This document shows positions 7,913 to 15,910 of a DNA stretch of 60,299 nt, in pieces. The notes below the pieces were generated by a model, which was given only the letters and a program-made list of their open reading frames with translations, was not told the DNA's origin and searched no databases. Every line of letters begins with the position of its first letter. The stretch's first letter is position 1. The translations under genes were made by a program, and so were the position numbers. The stretch comes from FEN-1099 sp964511015 (GTDB lineage Bacteria > Lernaellota > Lernaellaia > Lernaellales > Lernaellaceae), in NCBI GenBank assembly GCA_964511015.1, contig CAZEDX010000018.1, forward strand, positions 1-60,299, read 5' to 3'.

Positions 7913-10330
7913 ATGAGCAAGTACGAACATTCGGAAATTGAACGCAAGTGGCAAGAGCGCTGGAGCCAAGAAAAGACCTACAACCTCGACCTCGCCAGCG
8001 CGGCCAAACCCTATTACAACCTGATGATGTTCCCCTACCCTTCGGCCGAAGGTTTGCACGTCGGCAACTGCTTCGCATTCACCGGCGCCGACATCCATGG
8101 CCGGTTCATGAAGGGGCGCGGGTTTGATGTGTTCGAACCGATGGGCTTCGACGCCTTCGGCATTCATTCGGAGAACTACGCACTGAAGGTCGGCTCCCAC
8201 CCGTGGGACTTGATTCCGAAAAATATCGAAAACTTCAAAGAGAAGCAGCTCAAACGGCTAGGCGCCATGTTCGACTGGGCACACCAAGTCGACACCACCG
8301 ACCCGCGTTACTACCACTGGACGCAATGGATCTTCCTCCAACTTTTAAAACACGGTATCGCCTACCGTGAAACAGGCCTGGTCAATTGGTGCCCAAGCTG
8401 TAAGACCGTGCTCTCCAACGAGCAGGTTGCCGGCGGCGTGTGCGAGCGTTGCGACAGCGCGGTGACCAAGAAGAAAATGGCGCAGTGGTACTTCCGCATT
8501 ACCAAATACGCTCAACGGCTGCTGGACAACCTGGACTGGATCGACTGGTCGGACGTCACCAAGCAGGCGCAGCGACGGTGGATCGGCCGCTCGACCGGCG
8601 CGGAGATCACGTTCCGCCTGGTCGGCTTTGACGAGCAGATGGTGGTCTTCACCACCCGGCCCGACACGCTCTACGGCGCGACGTACATGGTGCTGGCGCC
8701 CGAGCACCCGCTGGTGAATCAGATCACCACCGCGGCCCAACGCGCCGCCGTCGAGCAGTACGTGCGCGAAACCGCAACCAAAAGCGAAATCGAGCGCGAG
8801 GCCGAGGAACTCGACAAGACCGGCGTGTTCACCGGCGCATTTGCGATTAACCCGTTGACCGGCGCACAAATTCCGATTTGGATCAGCGACTACGTGTTGA
8901 TGGGCTACGGCACGGGCGCGATCATGGCCGTGCCGGCGCACGACGAGCGCGACTTCGCCTTCGCCAAGAAGTTCAACCTGCCGATCATCGAGGTAATCAG
9001 CCCCGACGGCAGCACGCACGAACTGACCGAGGCATACACGGGCGAAGGTGTGTTGATCAACTCCGGCCCATTCACCGGTACACCGAGCCTCGAGGCGATT
9101 CAAAAAGTCACCGATCATGTTGCGGCGCAAGGCCTGGGCAAACACACAGTCAACTACCGCCTACGCGACTGGGGCATTTCCCGCCAGCGGTATTGGGGCC
9201 CGCCGGTCCCGGTGGTACACTGCGACAAATGTGGCATCGTGCCGGTTCCTGACGACCAGTTGCCGGTCCGCCTGCCCTACATGAAAGACTTCAAACCGCT
9301 CGGCACCGGCGCCAGTCCGCTCGAGTCGGTGGCCGAGTTCGTGAATACCACCTGTCCGCAGTGCGGCGGCGCGGCCAAACGCGACACCGACGTGATGGAC
9401 AACTTCCTGGACAGTGCGTGGTACTTCTTCCGCTACACTTCGGCCAACGACGATACGCAGGCGTTCGACCCGGCGCTGGTGAAGAAGTGGCTGCCGGTCG
9501 ATATGTATATCGGCGGCAATGAACACGCGGTGCTGCACCTGATGTACACGCGCTTTTTGACCATGGCCTTTAAGGACATGGGGCTGATCGACTTCGAAGA
9601 GCCCTTCAAGAAGTTCCGCGCACACGGCCTGCTCATTCGCGAAGGCGCGAAGATGAGCAAGTCGAAGGGCAACGTGGTCAACCCCGACCAGTACCTCGAC
9701 GAAGTCGGCGCCGACAGCTTCCGCACCTACCTAATGTTCCTCGGTCCGTTCCACGAGGGCGGCGACTTCCGCGACAATTCGCTAGTCGGCGTGCGCCGGT
9801 TCATCGAACGCGTGTGGCGGTTGGTGGACGAGAACGAGATCAGCGACGAACCGCTGGCGGGGATGGCGGAACTCGGGCCGGTACACCGCGCGATTAAGAA
9901 GGTCACCCAAGACCTCGAGAAGCTGCACTACAACACGGCCATCGCCACGCTGATGGAACTGACCAACGAACTGTACAAGTGGCCGCACCAGAAACGCGAG
10001 GCGGTGGAAGCGCTGCTCAAGCTGCTGCAGCCGTTTGCGCCACACGTGACGCACGAGCTGTTCGAACGCCTCGGCCATCGCGAGATGATCGCCGACGCCG
10101 GCTGGCCGGAATACAAAGACGAGTACTGCGCGGTCGAGGAAATCGAATTTGTCGTGCAGGTCAACGGCAAGCTGCGCGGCAAGGTGATGTTGCCGGTCGA
10201 CGTCGATGAGAACACCGCCTGGGAAGCGGTGCAGAGGATCGACGCGGTGCAGGCGCAAATTGCGGGCAAGCAGATCGTCAAGAAAGTCTTCGTGCCGAAG
10301 AAACTGCTGAACATCGTGGTGAAAGGGTAG
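7913..10330 (+). CDS. leuS: Leucyl-tRNA synthetase
   Basis: This complete 805-residue bacterial-type LeuRS charges tRNA-Leu. The HIGH motif appears as HVGN (residues 49-52, within MMFPYPSAEGLHVGN) and KMSKS at residues 580-584 (GAKMSKSKGNVVNPDQY). The zinc-domain cysteines (WCPSCKTVLSNEQV, then CERC) and the CP1 editing domain (about 220-410, with TTRPDTLYGATYMVLAPEHP and MAVPAHDERDFAF) are present. The anticodon-binding and C-terminal domains follow. A consensus-like promoter lies directly upstream and the gene converges with the DUF6132 gene 7 bp downstream. Length and motifs are normal for the family. Confidence 0.98.
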   Translation: MSKYEHSEIERKWQERWSQEKTYNLDLASAAKPYYNLMMFPYPSAEGLHVGNCFAFTGADIHGRFMKGRGFDVFEPMGFDAFGIHSENYALKVGSHPWDLIPKNIENFKEKQLKRLGAMFDWAHQVDTTDPRYYHWTQWIFLQLLKHGIAYRETGLVNWCPSCKTVLSNEQVAGGVCERCDSAVTKKKMAQWYFRITKYAQRLLDNLDWIDWSDVTKQAQRRWIGRSTGAEITFRLVGFDEQMVVFTTRPDTLYGATYMVLAPEHPLVNQITTAAQRAAVEQYVRETATKSEIEREAEELDKTGVFTGAFAINPLTGAQIPIWISDYVLMGYGTGAIMAVPAHDERDFAFAKKFNLPIIEVISPDGSTHELTEAYTGEGVLINSGPFTGTPSLEAIQKVTDHVAAQGLGKHTVNYRLRDWGISRQRYWGPPVPVVHCDKCGIVPVPDDQLPVRLPYMKDFKPLGTGASPLESVAEFVNTTCPQCGGAAKRDTDVMDNFLDSAWYFFRYTSANDDTQAFDPALVKKWLPVDMYIGGNEHAVLHLMYTRFLTMAFKDMGLIDFEEPFKKFRAHGLLIREGAKMSKSKGNVVNPDQYLDEVGADSFRTYLMFLGPFHEGGDFRDNSLVGVRRFIERVWRLVDENEISDEPLAGMAELGPVHRAIKKVTQDLEKLHYNTAIATLMELTNELYKWPHQKREAVEALLKLLQPFAPHVTHELFERLGHREMIADAGWPEYKDEYCAVEEIEFVVQVNGKLRGKVMLPVDVDENTAWEAVQRIDAVQAQIAGKQIVKKVFVPKKLLNIVVKG

Positions 10331-10337
10331 CTCCGGA

Positions 10338-10574
10338 CTAGGTCTGCGGTGGCGCTTTATCCGGCGGTTTGACCGCGGCGGCCTCTTTACGTTGCGCGAC
10401 CCAACTCACAATAGTCGATACCAGAGCCAAGCCGAGCCCTGCGCCGTAGACGGTCATCAGCGGCGCGCTGCTCTTGAGCGGGCAGCCGTTGGTGCAGCCG
10501 AAATTCGCCCAGTACAGATAGCCGCCGCCCGCGCCGAGCACGGCTGTGGCCAGGTAGAGTAGTCCGCGTTTCAT
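10338..10574 (-). CDS. DUF6132-like small membrane protein
   Basis: This 78-residue protein has two hydrophobic helices separated by a short Cys-containing loop, FGCTNGCPLKSSAP, and then MTVYGAGLGLAL. The Gly-Cys...Cys-Pro loop followed by a TVYGA helix is the pattern I associate with DUF6132 proteins, whose role is unknown. Start ATG 10574 has GGAGAAGAA upstream. It overlaps the stop of the zinc-finger gene by 4 bp (ATGA), so the two are probably translationally coupled. The polar, proline-rich C-terminus (PPDKAPPQT) is likely cytosolic. Confidence 0.65.
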   Translation of the reverse strand: MKRGLLYLATAVLGAGGGYLYWANFGCTNGCPLKSSAPLMTVYGAGLGLALVSTIVSWVAQRKEAAAVKPPDKAPPQT

Positions 10575-10762
10575 TTCTTCTCCGACGGATCGAAGCGCCA
10601 GATCTCGCAATTCTGGCGAAAATCACACAGCGAATACGGGTGTAAACAGCGCGCACAATCCGGATGATCGCACACCGGAATGGCGTAACGCTGACAGCGC
10701 AAACGCTTCGCCCGTTCCGGATGCCGGGGGCAGATCTCTTCCCGCCGTTCCGACACGTTCAT
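10571..10762 (-). CDS. Small Cys/His-rich zinc-binding protein
   Basis: This 63-residue soluble protein reads EICPRHPERAKRLRCQRY, then PVCDHPDCARCLHPY, then CDFRQNC. The C-x2-H ... C-x2 ... C-x4-C-x2-C spacing resembles a B-box/treble-clef zinc site. ATG 10762 was chosen; the TTG further upstream has no ribosome site. Its stop overlaps the start of the DUF6132 gene. It lies 105 bp after parA on the same strand. Function is unknown; a zinc-stabilised partner of the small membrane protein is the simplest guess. Confidence 0.6.
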   Translation of the reverse strand: MNVSERREEICPRHPERAKRLRCQRYAIPVCDHPDCARCLHPYSLCDFRQNCEIWRFDPSEKK

Positions 10763-10867
10763 GACCAGACTCGACTTTCGCGTTCCATGCAAACAATATG
10801 GTGTCGCGGTGACGAAATGGCAATGTGGATATGCGTTTTCCGCGCAATCACATCTGGGGGGCTTCCC

Positions 10868-11632
10868 CTATTCCACCTTCAGCTTGTCGATTTCCTTGGC
10901 GAGCGCGCCAATCATTTCGGCGCCGCGGCTGTGGGGGGCGTAGTCCCAGATGGTACGGCCGAAGCTTTGCGCTTCGTCGACGGCCACGCTGTAGCCGACC
11001 ACGGTGTTCGACACCCGTTCGCCGTAGAACTCGCGCAGCTTGGCGAGAATCGCGTCAGCCAGGCGGGTGCGGCGGTAAAGTGTCGGCACGACCAGTGAGA
11101 TGCGCAGGTCTTTCTTGCCGTAGGTTTCGCGCACGTTGCGGACGGTTTCGTCGATTTCGCTGCAGCCGTCGAGCGCCAAGTAGGTGAGGCTGACCGGAAC
11201 GATGATCTCCTTCACGGCCAGCATGATGTTGATCGTCGGCAGGCCCAACGAAGGCGGGCTGTCGATGATGAGATAGTCGTAGCCGCGCAGGCCGTCGAGC
11301 TTGTTCTTCAGCTTGAGTGCGCGATCTTCGTCGGCGGCGGCAACGACTGCGAAATCGACCAGCGTCTTGTTGGCCGGTATGACATCGAGGTTCTTGATCT
11401 CGGTGGCCACGATGGCCTTGGCCGCGGGCACCGCCGGATCGGTGAGCAGCTCGAAGACTGTTGTTTCGATCTCCGCGACGCGCAAGCCGAGCGACTTGCC
11501 CACTTGGCCCTGCGGGTCCATGTCGACCAGCAGCACCTTCTTGCCGTGACCGGCGAGATACGCCGCGATGTTTACGGAAAAGGTTGTCTTGCAGCTGCCG
11601 CCCTTCTCGTTGACGAAGGCGATCTTACGCAA
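10868..11632 (-). CDS. ParA/MinD-family ATPase
   Basis: This 254-residue P-loop ATPase has a deviant Walker A, NEKGGSCKTTFSVNIAAYLA (Cys where most ParA proteins have Gly), a Walker A' VLLVDMDPQGQ and a Walker B YDYLIIDSPPSLG. The start is a TTG at 11632, because the protein begins immediately with the first strand (RKIAFVNEKGG) and GGGGGTGG lies just upstream. Such ATPases position DNA, organelles or protein clusters along the nucleoid or membrane. No parB or parS is visible. The partner is likely the coiled-coil gene 15 bp upstream, so cargo partitioning other than plasmid or chromosome segregation is plausible. Confidence 0.9.
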   Translation of the reverse strand: MRKIAFVNEKGGSCKTTFSVNIAAYLAGHGKKVLLVDMDPQGQVGKSLGLRVAEIETTVFELLTDPAVPAAKAIVATEIKNLDVIPANKTLVDFAVVAAADEDRALKLKNKLDGLRGYDYLIIDSPPSLGLPTINIMLAVKEIIVPVSLTYLALDGCSEIDETVRNVRETYGKKDLRISLVVPTLYRRTRLADAILAKLREFYGERVSNTVVGYSVAVDEAQSFGRTIWDYAPHSRGAEMIGALAKEIDKLKVE

Positions 11633-11647
11633 TGCCCACCCCCGAAT

Positions 11648-11980
11648 TTACTTTTTGCTTTTGGCCGCCGCGCGCGCGCTGAGGTTGTCGAGCCGGCCGA
11701 TAATCGCGTCAAGACGCGTTTCCAGACGCGAGATGTCTTCACCCAGTGACACCACCCGGCGCACCAGGTCGTCGTAGTCGAGTTTCGTCGGGATATTCAG
11801 CAGATTCAGGCCAAATCGCAGCCGGCGATCGACCTTCTTCTTGGCCCGGTCGCCGCGTTCGATCACGCTGCGCAGGGCGTCGGCGAAACGTGGATTGGAC
11901 AACAACTCTTCGGCCGCGTCCTGCATTTTCTCTTCGCTGGACGCGAGCAAACGTTGGACCGGGTTTCTGGTATCGCTCAT
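11648..11980 (-). CDS. Small helical/coiled-coil protein upstream of parA
   Basis: This 110-residue protein is entirely charged and helical, with a probable coiled coil in the last third (DLVRRVVSLGEDISRLETRL and on) and a basic end KSKK. Two adjacent ATGs (11983, 11980) follow AAGGTGG; 11980 gives the better spacing. It resembles phasin-like or PHA-granule-associated helical proteins only in general style, so no family is assigned. The 15-bp gap to parA suggests it is the ParA adaptor. Confidence 0.65.
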   Translation of the reverse strand: MSDTRNPVQRLLASSEEKMQDAAEELLSNPRFADALRSVIERGDRAKKKVDRRLRFGLNLLNIPTKLDYDDLVRRVVSLGEDISRLETRLDAIIGRLDNLSARAAAKSKK

Positions 11981-12007
11981 CATGCCCACCTTGCGGAAGA
12001 TGCAAAA

Positions 12008-12036
12008 ACGGTACGTGCCGGTCGGCGGAATGTCAA
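12008..12036 (-). promoter_or_regulatory. Probable promoter of the coiled-coil/parA operon
   Basis: On the minus strand TTGACA (12031-12036) and TACCGT (12008-12013) are 17 bp apart. The -35 is perfect and the -10 weak. It is about 28 bp upstream of the first start codon. Confidence 0.5.
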
Positions 12037-12073
12037 GCGATAGGCGGGCCCCGGCGCGTGGCGGTGGTCGGAG

Positions 12074-13324
12074 CTAATTCGCCAGTAACGCCTGCGACAC
12101 CAGATCGGAAAGGAAGTATACCTTCACTCCGGTCTGGTAGTGCTCGCTCAGGTCGGAGAGCTGCGTATGACAGTTCTCACAAGCGGTCACCAGCGTCGGC
12201 GCGCCAGTCGCGGTGAACTGATCCACCTTGACCTTGGCCGAGGCCATGCGGAAGTCCTTTTCGCCCATGGCGACCATACCGCCGCCGCCCCCGCAACACC
12301 AGTTGTCTTCGCGCGTCGGCGTCATCTCGACGAATTCTTCGGTCAATTGCCGCAGAATATAGCGCGGTTCTTCAAACACGCCGCCGTTGCGCGCGAGCTG
12401 GCAGGGGTCGTGGTAAGTCACCTTGCCGTCTAACGTGCCTTTCTTCAACTTGATCCGCCCCTCGCGCAGGTAACGGGCGATGGTTTCGACAAACGAAGTC
12501 ACCTGGAACGGATGCTCGCCGGTCATGTACTTCATCACGCGGTAGGCGGTGCCGCACTCGCAAATGGAGACCTCTTTGACGCGCAGCCGGGTCGCTTCCT
12601 GGATGATGCGATCGGCGATTTCTTTGGTTTTCTGCGGGTTGCCGACGAACGCGCCGAAGTTGACCGCTTCGAAGTACGACAACGACCACTTTTCGCCGGC
12701 GGCGTTCATGATGGCGGCAGCAGGAATAATCGAATGCTTGCCGGCCAGCGCGACGTACAGCACGTTGGCGTCGGGAACGTCGAGCGGAATCGCGTCGGTT
12801 CCCGCCTCGCTGCGCCAGCGTTCGAGCACCTCGCCCTCGAGGTTGCGCACCGCCGCGGCGTAAGAATCCTTGGTGTCGGCGATGGTCTGGCCTTTGGCCA
12901 CCGACATGTCGGCCAGCATCGACAGGATTTTGGGTTCCTGATCGGCCACGATCAGCAACTGCTTGGCGATCGACTGAATCTGCTGCGTGTCAATGCCGAA
13001 CGGGCAGTAGGTCATGCACCGCCGGCAGCCGGTGCAGGTATAAGCGGTCTCGTAGATCTTCTTCAGCCAGGCGTCATCGAATTCCACTGCTTCGCCGAGC
13101 CATGGGGCCAGTTTGCCGGACAACGTGAAGTACTTCTCGTACAGCCGCCGGATGTTCTGCGCGCGACCAACCGGCGAATGGCGAATGTCGGGCGCCGAGG
13201 CGTAGACATGGCACGACTCGATACACACGCCGCAGCGCGTGCAATTGTCGAGGTACAACCGCACGGCCTGATTGAGGCGTTGTCCCAGCGTTTGGATCAG
13301 TTCCTGGCGCATTGCTTCGTCCAT
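12074..13324 (-). CDS. HdrD/DsrK/TmcB-like (Fe-S)-binding oxidoreductase subunit
   Basis: This protein has 416 residues. Two ferredoxin-type [4Fe-4S] motifs lie near the N-terminus (CTRCGVCIESCH and CTGCRRCMTYCPFG). A canonical C-terminal cysteine-rich (CCG) domain follows: HDPCQLAR, NWCCGGGGGMVA, ACENC. An earlier CECG looks like a degenerate first CCG domain. This architecture matches HdrD, DsrK and TmcB, which pass electrons from a membrane cytochrome b to a thiol/disulfide or sulfur substrate through a non-cubane cluster. ATG 13324 has GGAGGG upstream, 2 bp after the stop of the cytochrome b gene. It is last in the dsrE2-tusA-cytochrome operon. Confidence 0.88.
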   Translation of the reverse strand: MDEAMRQELIQTLGQRLNQAVRLYLDNCTRCGVCIESCHVYASAPDIRHSPVGRAQNIRRLYEKYFTLSGKLAPWLGEAVEFDDAWLKKIYETAYTCTGCRRCMTYCPFGIDTQQIQSIAKQLLIVADQEPKILSMLADMSVAKGQTIADTKDSYAAAVRNLEGEVLERWRSEAGTDAIPLDVPDANVLYVALAGKHSIIPAAAIMNAAGEKWSLSYFEAVNFGAFVGNPQKTKEIADRIIQEATRLRVKEVSICECGTAYRVMKYMTGEHPFQVTSFVETIARYLREGRIKLKKGTLDGKVTYHDPCQLARNGGVFEEPRYILRQLTEEFVEMTPTREDNWCCGGGGGMVAMGEKDFRMASAKVKVDQFTATGAPTLVTACENCHTQLSDLSEHYQTGVKVYFLSDLVSQALLAN

Positions 13325-13326
13325 GG

Positions 13327-14040
13327 CTAGGCCCTCCGTAGGATGTTCAGCGGCACGGCGAAGAACGTGTGCATGATCTTGCTGAACGGTAGAACAAGCA
13401 GCAGCAGGTTGGCGAGCAACACGTGGATCACCAGCACCACGTAGTGCGAACTGGCCAACAACTCGCGCGGATTGGCGAAGGAAAAGTTCGCCAGGCTGGC
13501 AAAGTACTTGCCAAAATCCTGCTTGGTGAGCACGAAACCGTCAGGATTCCACGAGTTCGACCAACTGATGGTGTCGCCGGTGATGAAGATCAGGAAGAGC
13601 AAGAGCAGCAATAGGTAGTCGGCCGGCACCGAGATCTCGCGCACGGGTGAGCGGAAGCGCCGGATCAGGAAATACAGCACGGACACTGTCACCGCCACGC
13701 CGATCGCGCCGTGACCGAGCATGTGCTTCGAATCCGCCGGAGAAAGGCGGAGGCCGGGAAACAAATCGAGGTGGCTGAGAATGAGCCCGAGCATCCCCAG
13801 GTGGAATAGGCCGAGAAACACCCACAGCACCGGCTGGTGCCGCCGCACCGAAGGCATGGTGAACGCCTCGACTATGGCGGTCACCCGCGGGGCCGTCCGA
13901 GCGGGAAAGATCCTTAGTCCGTAGGGTTTCTTTGGCGCCCGGAGCACGCGAACCATGTTCCCCAATGTGCCGACGATTACCCAGGCGAAGGACAAATACA
14001 CCATCGGCACGGTGATAAAATAGAAGACTTTGTCCGTCAT
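13327..14040 (-). CDS. NarI/DsrM-like membrane cytochrome b subunit
   Basis: This 237-residue protein has about five to six membrane helices and several histidines suited to b-type haem ligation (RRHQPVLW, GLFHLGML, SHLDLF, HMLGHGAIG, SSHYVVLVIHV). The fold resembles nitrate reductase gamma subunits and the DsrM/TmcC/HdrE cytochromes that take electrons from the quinol pool. Its stop is 2 bp from the HdrD-like gene, and the two very likely form a membrane complex. Which quinone and which sulfur compound are used cannot be seen. Confidence 0.82.
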   Translation of the reverse strand: MTDKVFYFITVPMVYLSFAWVIVGTLGNMVRVLRAPKKPYGLRIFPARTAPRVTAIVEAFTMPSVRRHQPVLWVFLGLFHLGMLGLILSHLDLFPGLRLSPADSKHMLGHGAIGVAVTVSVLYFLIRRFRSPVREISVPADYLLLLLLFLIFITGDTISWSNSWNPDGFVLTKQDFGKYFASLANFSFANPRELLASSHYVVLVIHVLLANLLLLVLPFSKIMHTFFAVPLNILRRA

Positions 14041-14058
14041 GACGTGCGGACCGCCGTT

Positions 14059-14298
14059 CTACTTCAGCCGTTTGACGAAAATCTTGATGATGCCGCCGCC
14101 CTGCTCGGTGCCCAGCACTTCCTGTCCCGAGCTTTTGGCCCAGGCCGGGAAATCGGATAGCGAGCCCGGATCGGTAGTGTGTACTTCGATGACTTGGCCG
14201 ACATTGACCGAGCCGATCTGCTGGCTCATCTTCACCACCGGCATGGGACAGGGAAGCCCCTTCAGATCAAGCACTTTCGCAACTTCATAATCCGCCAT
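14059..14298 (-). CDS. TusA-family sulfur carrier protein
   Basis: This 79-residue protein carries the TusA hallmark CPxP at residues 17-20 (LKGLPCPMPVVK); Cys17 would hold a persulfide. The Shine-Dalgarno decides the start: AAGGAG lies 7 nt before ATG 14298 but only 1 nt before the in-frame ATG at 14304. TusA-type carriers shuttle sulfane sulfur in tRNA thiolation or in dissimilatory sulfur metabolism. Neighbouring DsrE2- and HdrD-like genes favour the second. Confidence 0.92.
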   Translation of the reverse strand: MADYEVAKVLDLKGLPCPMPVVKMSQQIGSVNVGQVIEVHTTDPGSLSDFPAWAKSSGQEVLGTEQGGGIIKIFVKRLK

Positions 14299-14313
14299 GA
14301 CCATTCTCCTTCG

Positions 14314-14859
14314 TCAGATGAAAAGTTGAACGCTGGAGTCTTTTGCTTCCGCCAGGAACGTCGCCACTCCGCAAAAGTCGATGCCAGGGTAGTCGATGAT
14401 TTCCTCGCGCTTGAAACCCATCAGGTCCATCGACATCTCACAGACCTTGATTTGCACGCCGAGCTGCGCGGCAATTTCGTATAACTGGTCAAGGGACGGC
14501 GCATTCTTCTTTTTCATCAGGTCCTTCATCATCGCGGTCCCCATGCCAGCCAAGTTCATCTTCGAAAGCGTGGTTTTATTGCGACCCTTCGGCAGCATCC
14601 AGCCGAACATTTTGGCCATGAAGTCCTTGCCCTTCACCCTCCCGTCGGGCTTGCGTAATGCAGCCGTACCCCAGAATGTATAGAATTGCACGACTTGCAT
14701 ACCCATCGCAACGGCGCCGGTGGCGATAATCATCGCTGCCAACAATTTGTCCATGTCTCCAGAAAAGACTATCATGGACAATTTATTTTCCGGACCTGGT
14801 TTCATCTGTTCGACTTTTTGCTTCAACTCGGCCAGTTGGGCTTCAAAATTCGCACTCAT
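14314..14859 (-). CDS. DsrE2-like (DsrE/DsrF/DrsH family) sulfurtransferase
   Basis: This 181-residue protein opens with a short helical segment and then SMIVFSGDMDKLLAAMIIATGAVAMG, typical of DsrE2-type proteins (DrsE/F/H-like). A conserved cysteine, C140 in IKVCEMSMDLMG, is the likely persulfide carrier. A membrane-associated amphipathic stretch around FYTFWGTAAL is also typical. Start 14859 follows AAGGGGAAG. It is first in a minus-strand operon with tusA, a cytochrome b and a HdrD-like gene, and its promoter is visible upstream. It probably exchanges sulfur with TusA. Confidence 0.88.
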   Translation of the reverse strand: MSANFEAQLAELKQKVEQMKPGPENKLSMIVFSGDMDKLLAAMIIATGAVAMGMQVVQFYTFWGTAALRKPDGRVKGKDFMAKMFGWMLPKGRNKTTLSKMNLAGMGTAMMKDLMKKKNAPSLDQLYEIAAQLGVQIKVCEMSMDLMGFKREEIIDYPGIDFCGVATFLAEAKDSSVQLFI

Positions 14860-14904
14860 CGTCTTCCCCTTCCCTCAGGCGCCGTGTTTCCTTCTTCGTA
14901 TGTA

Positions 14905-14933
14905 AATATATTGCTATATCATTACAAATGCAA
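14905..14933 (-). promoter_or_regulatory. Promoter of the dsrE2-tusA-cytochrome b-HdrD operon
   Basis: On the minus strand TTGCAT (14928-14933) and TATATT (14905-14910) are separated by exactly 17 bp in an AT-rich patch. The leader would be about 40 nt long. Confidence 0.65.
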
Positions 14934-15076
14934 CAACAAAATGCAGCCTGTTTTGAGAAAGTCGAAGTCCGCAAGGAATTGATATGTAAGGCCGGCTTTC
15001 GCATACTGACGAAGAAATGTTATTAACTACATGATGTTAGACGTATAAAGGAGGGTACGGAATGCCTTGACGTCAC

Positions 15077-15715
15077 CTAGGGCTGATAGAGCCCTTCCGG
15101 CTTCGCCCCCATCAACCCGGCCTGGTACGACCGCTCATCGACTCGAATCAGTCGACGAATGACCGCCGGGGGCGCGATGGGATAGTGCCGCGATCGGTCC
15201 AGGCAATCGATGATATGGTCCAGCCCGGCCTGCTCGGTCATCCAGTTCAAATGGTCAAATCGGGCCAAGGGAAACAACGCAGAATAGGCTCGCATCGTGC
15301 GCTCGCCGTTGACGTTGTAAAAGCCGTCGAAATACGACATCACCAGCTCGCGCAAAGACCGATAGACCGGCTCGCGATAGCGTAATGTAACGAAATTGGA
15401 TTTGGCCACTGCCCCGAACAGACCGTCACGCCGGAATATCGCCAACAAGTGGTCGTCATCGCGCACGGCGCGTAACTCGATGATGATCGGCGGATACCCT
15501 AGTTGGCGCAAAGCCGCGGCCGCAAACAATGCTCCGTCGGTACAGTGAGCACGGCGGTCACGCAACACATCGCGCGGTGTCCGGTAGAACAGATCTGTGC
15601 TATAATCCACACTATCCAGAAACGCCTGTATGGCCTGTGGCGAGGAAAGCCGTCGCAACAGATTTTGCTCTTCTTTGTTCCAGCACCGATCGATGTTCCG
15701 TTTGAGGCGTTTCAT
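15077..15715 (-). CDS. Transglutaminase-like protein
   Basis: This 212-residue soluble protein has the transglutaminase-like cysteine motif DRRAHCTDGALFAAAALRQL (Cys58), then a histidine in DDDHLLAIF and KSNF further on, consistent with a Cys-His-Asp/Asn arrangement. No signal peptide is present. Several in-frame starts exist; GGAG located 7 nt before ATG 15715 favours that one, and a promoter ends about 26 bp upstream. Bacterial members are proteases, amidases or inactive binding domains, and the substrate here is unknown. It is divergent from the large kinase gene. Confidence 0.65.
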   Translation of the reverse strand: MKRLKRNIDRCWNKEEQNLLRRLSSPQAIQAFLDSVDYSTDLFYRTPRDVLRDRRAHCTDGALFAAAALRQLGYPPIIIELRAVRDDDHLLAIFRRDGLFGAVAKSNFVTLRYREPVYRSLRELVMSYFDGFYNVNGERTMRAYSALFPLARFDHLNWMTEQAGLDHIIDCLDRSRHYPIAPPAVIRRLIRVDERSYQAGLMGAKPEGLYQP

Positions 15716-15747
15716 TAGGCGCTCCATGGTATGCTGCACGTTGGCGA

Positions 15748-15776
15748 ACGATAACAGTTGCCTGGCGGCGTCTCAA
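15748..15776 (-). promoter_or_regulatory. Probable promoter of the transglutaminase-like gene
   Basis: On the minus strand TTGAGA (15771-15776), 17 bp, TATCGT (15748-15753). The predicted start of transcription near 15741 fits the ATG at 15715. Confidence 0.45.
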
Positions 15777-15910
15777 TGCCGGCTGTTGCCAGCCCACGGC
15801 GCCGGGGAAGGAATGGGGCCACAGACCGAGTGAAAACATCCGCATACACAGGCACTTGACGGCTGGCAAGCCCGATAGGGTAACAGTCAAAGAATCGAGG
15901 AGTGGCGGGC

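Noticed and set aside
11648..11980. Phasin or PHA-granule protein identity for the coiled-coil protein
   Set aside because: Only general helical, charged character supports it; no PHA synthesis genes are nearby.
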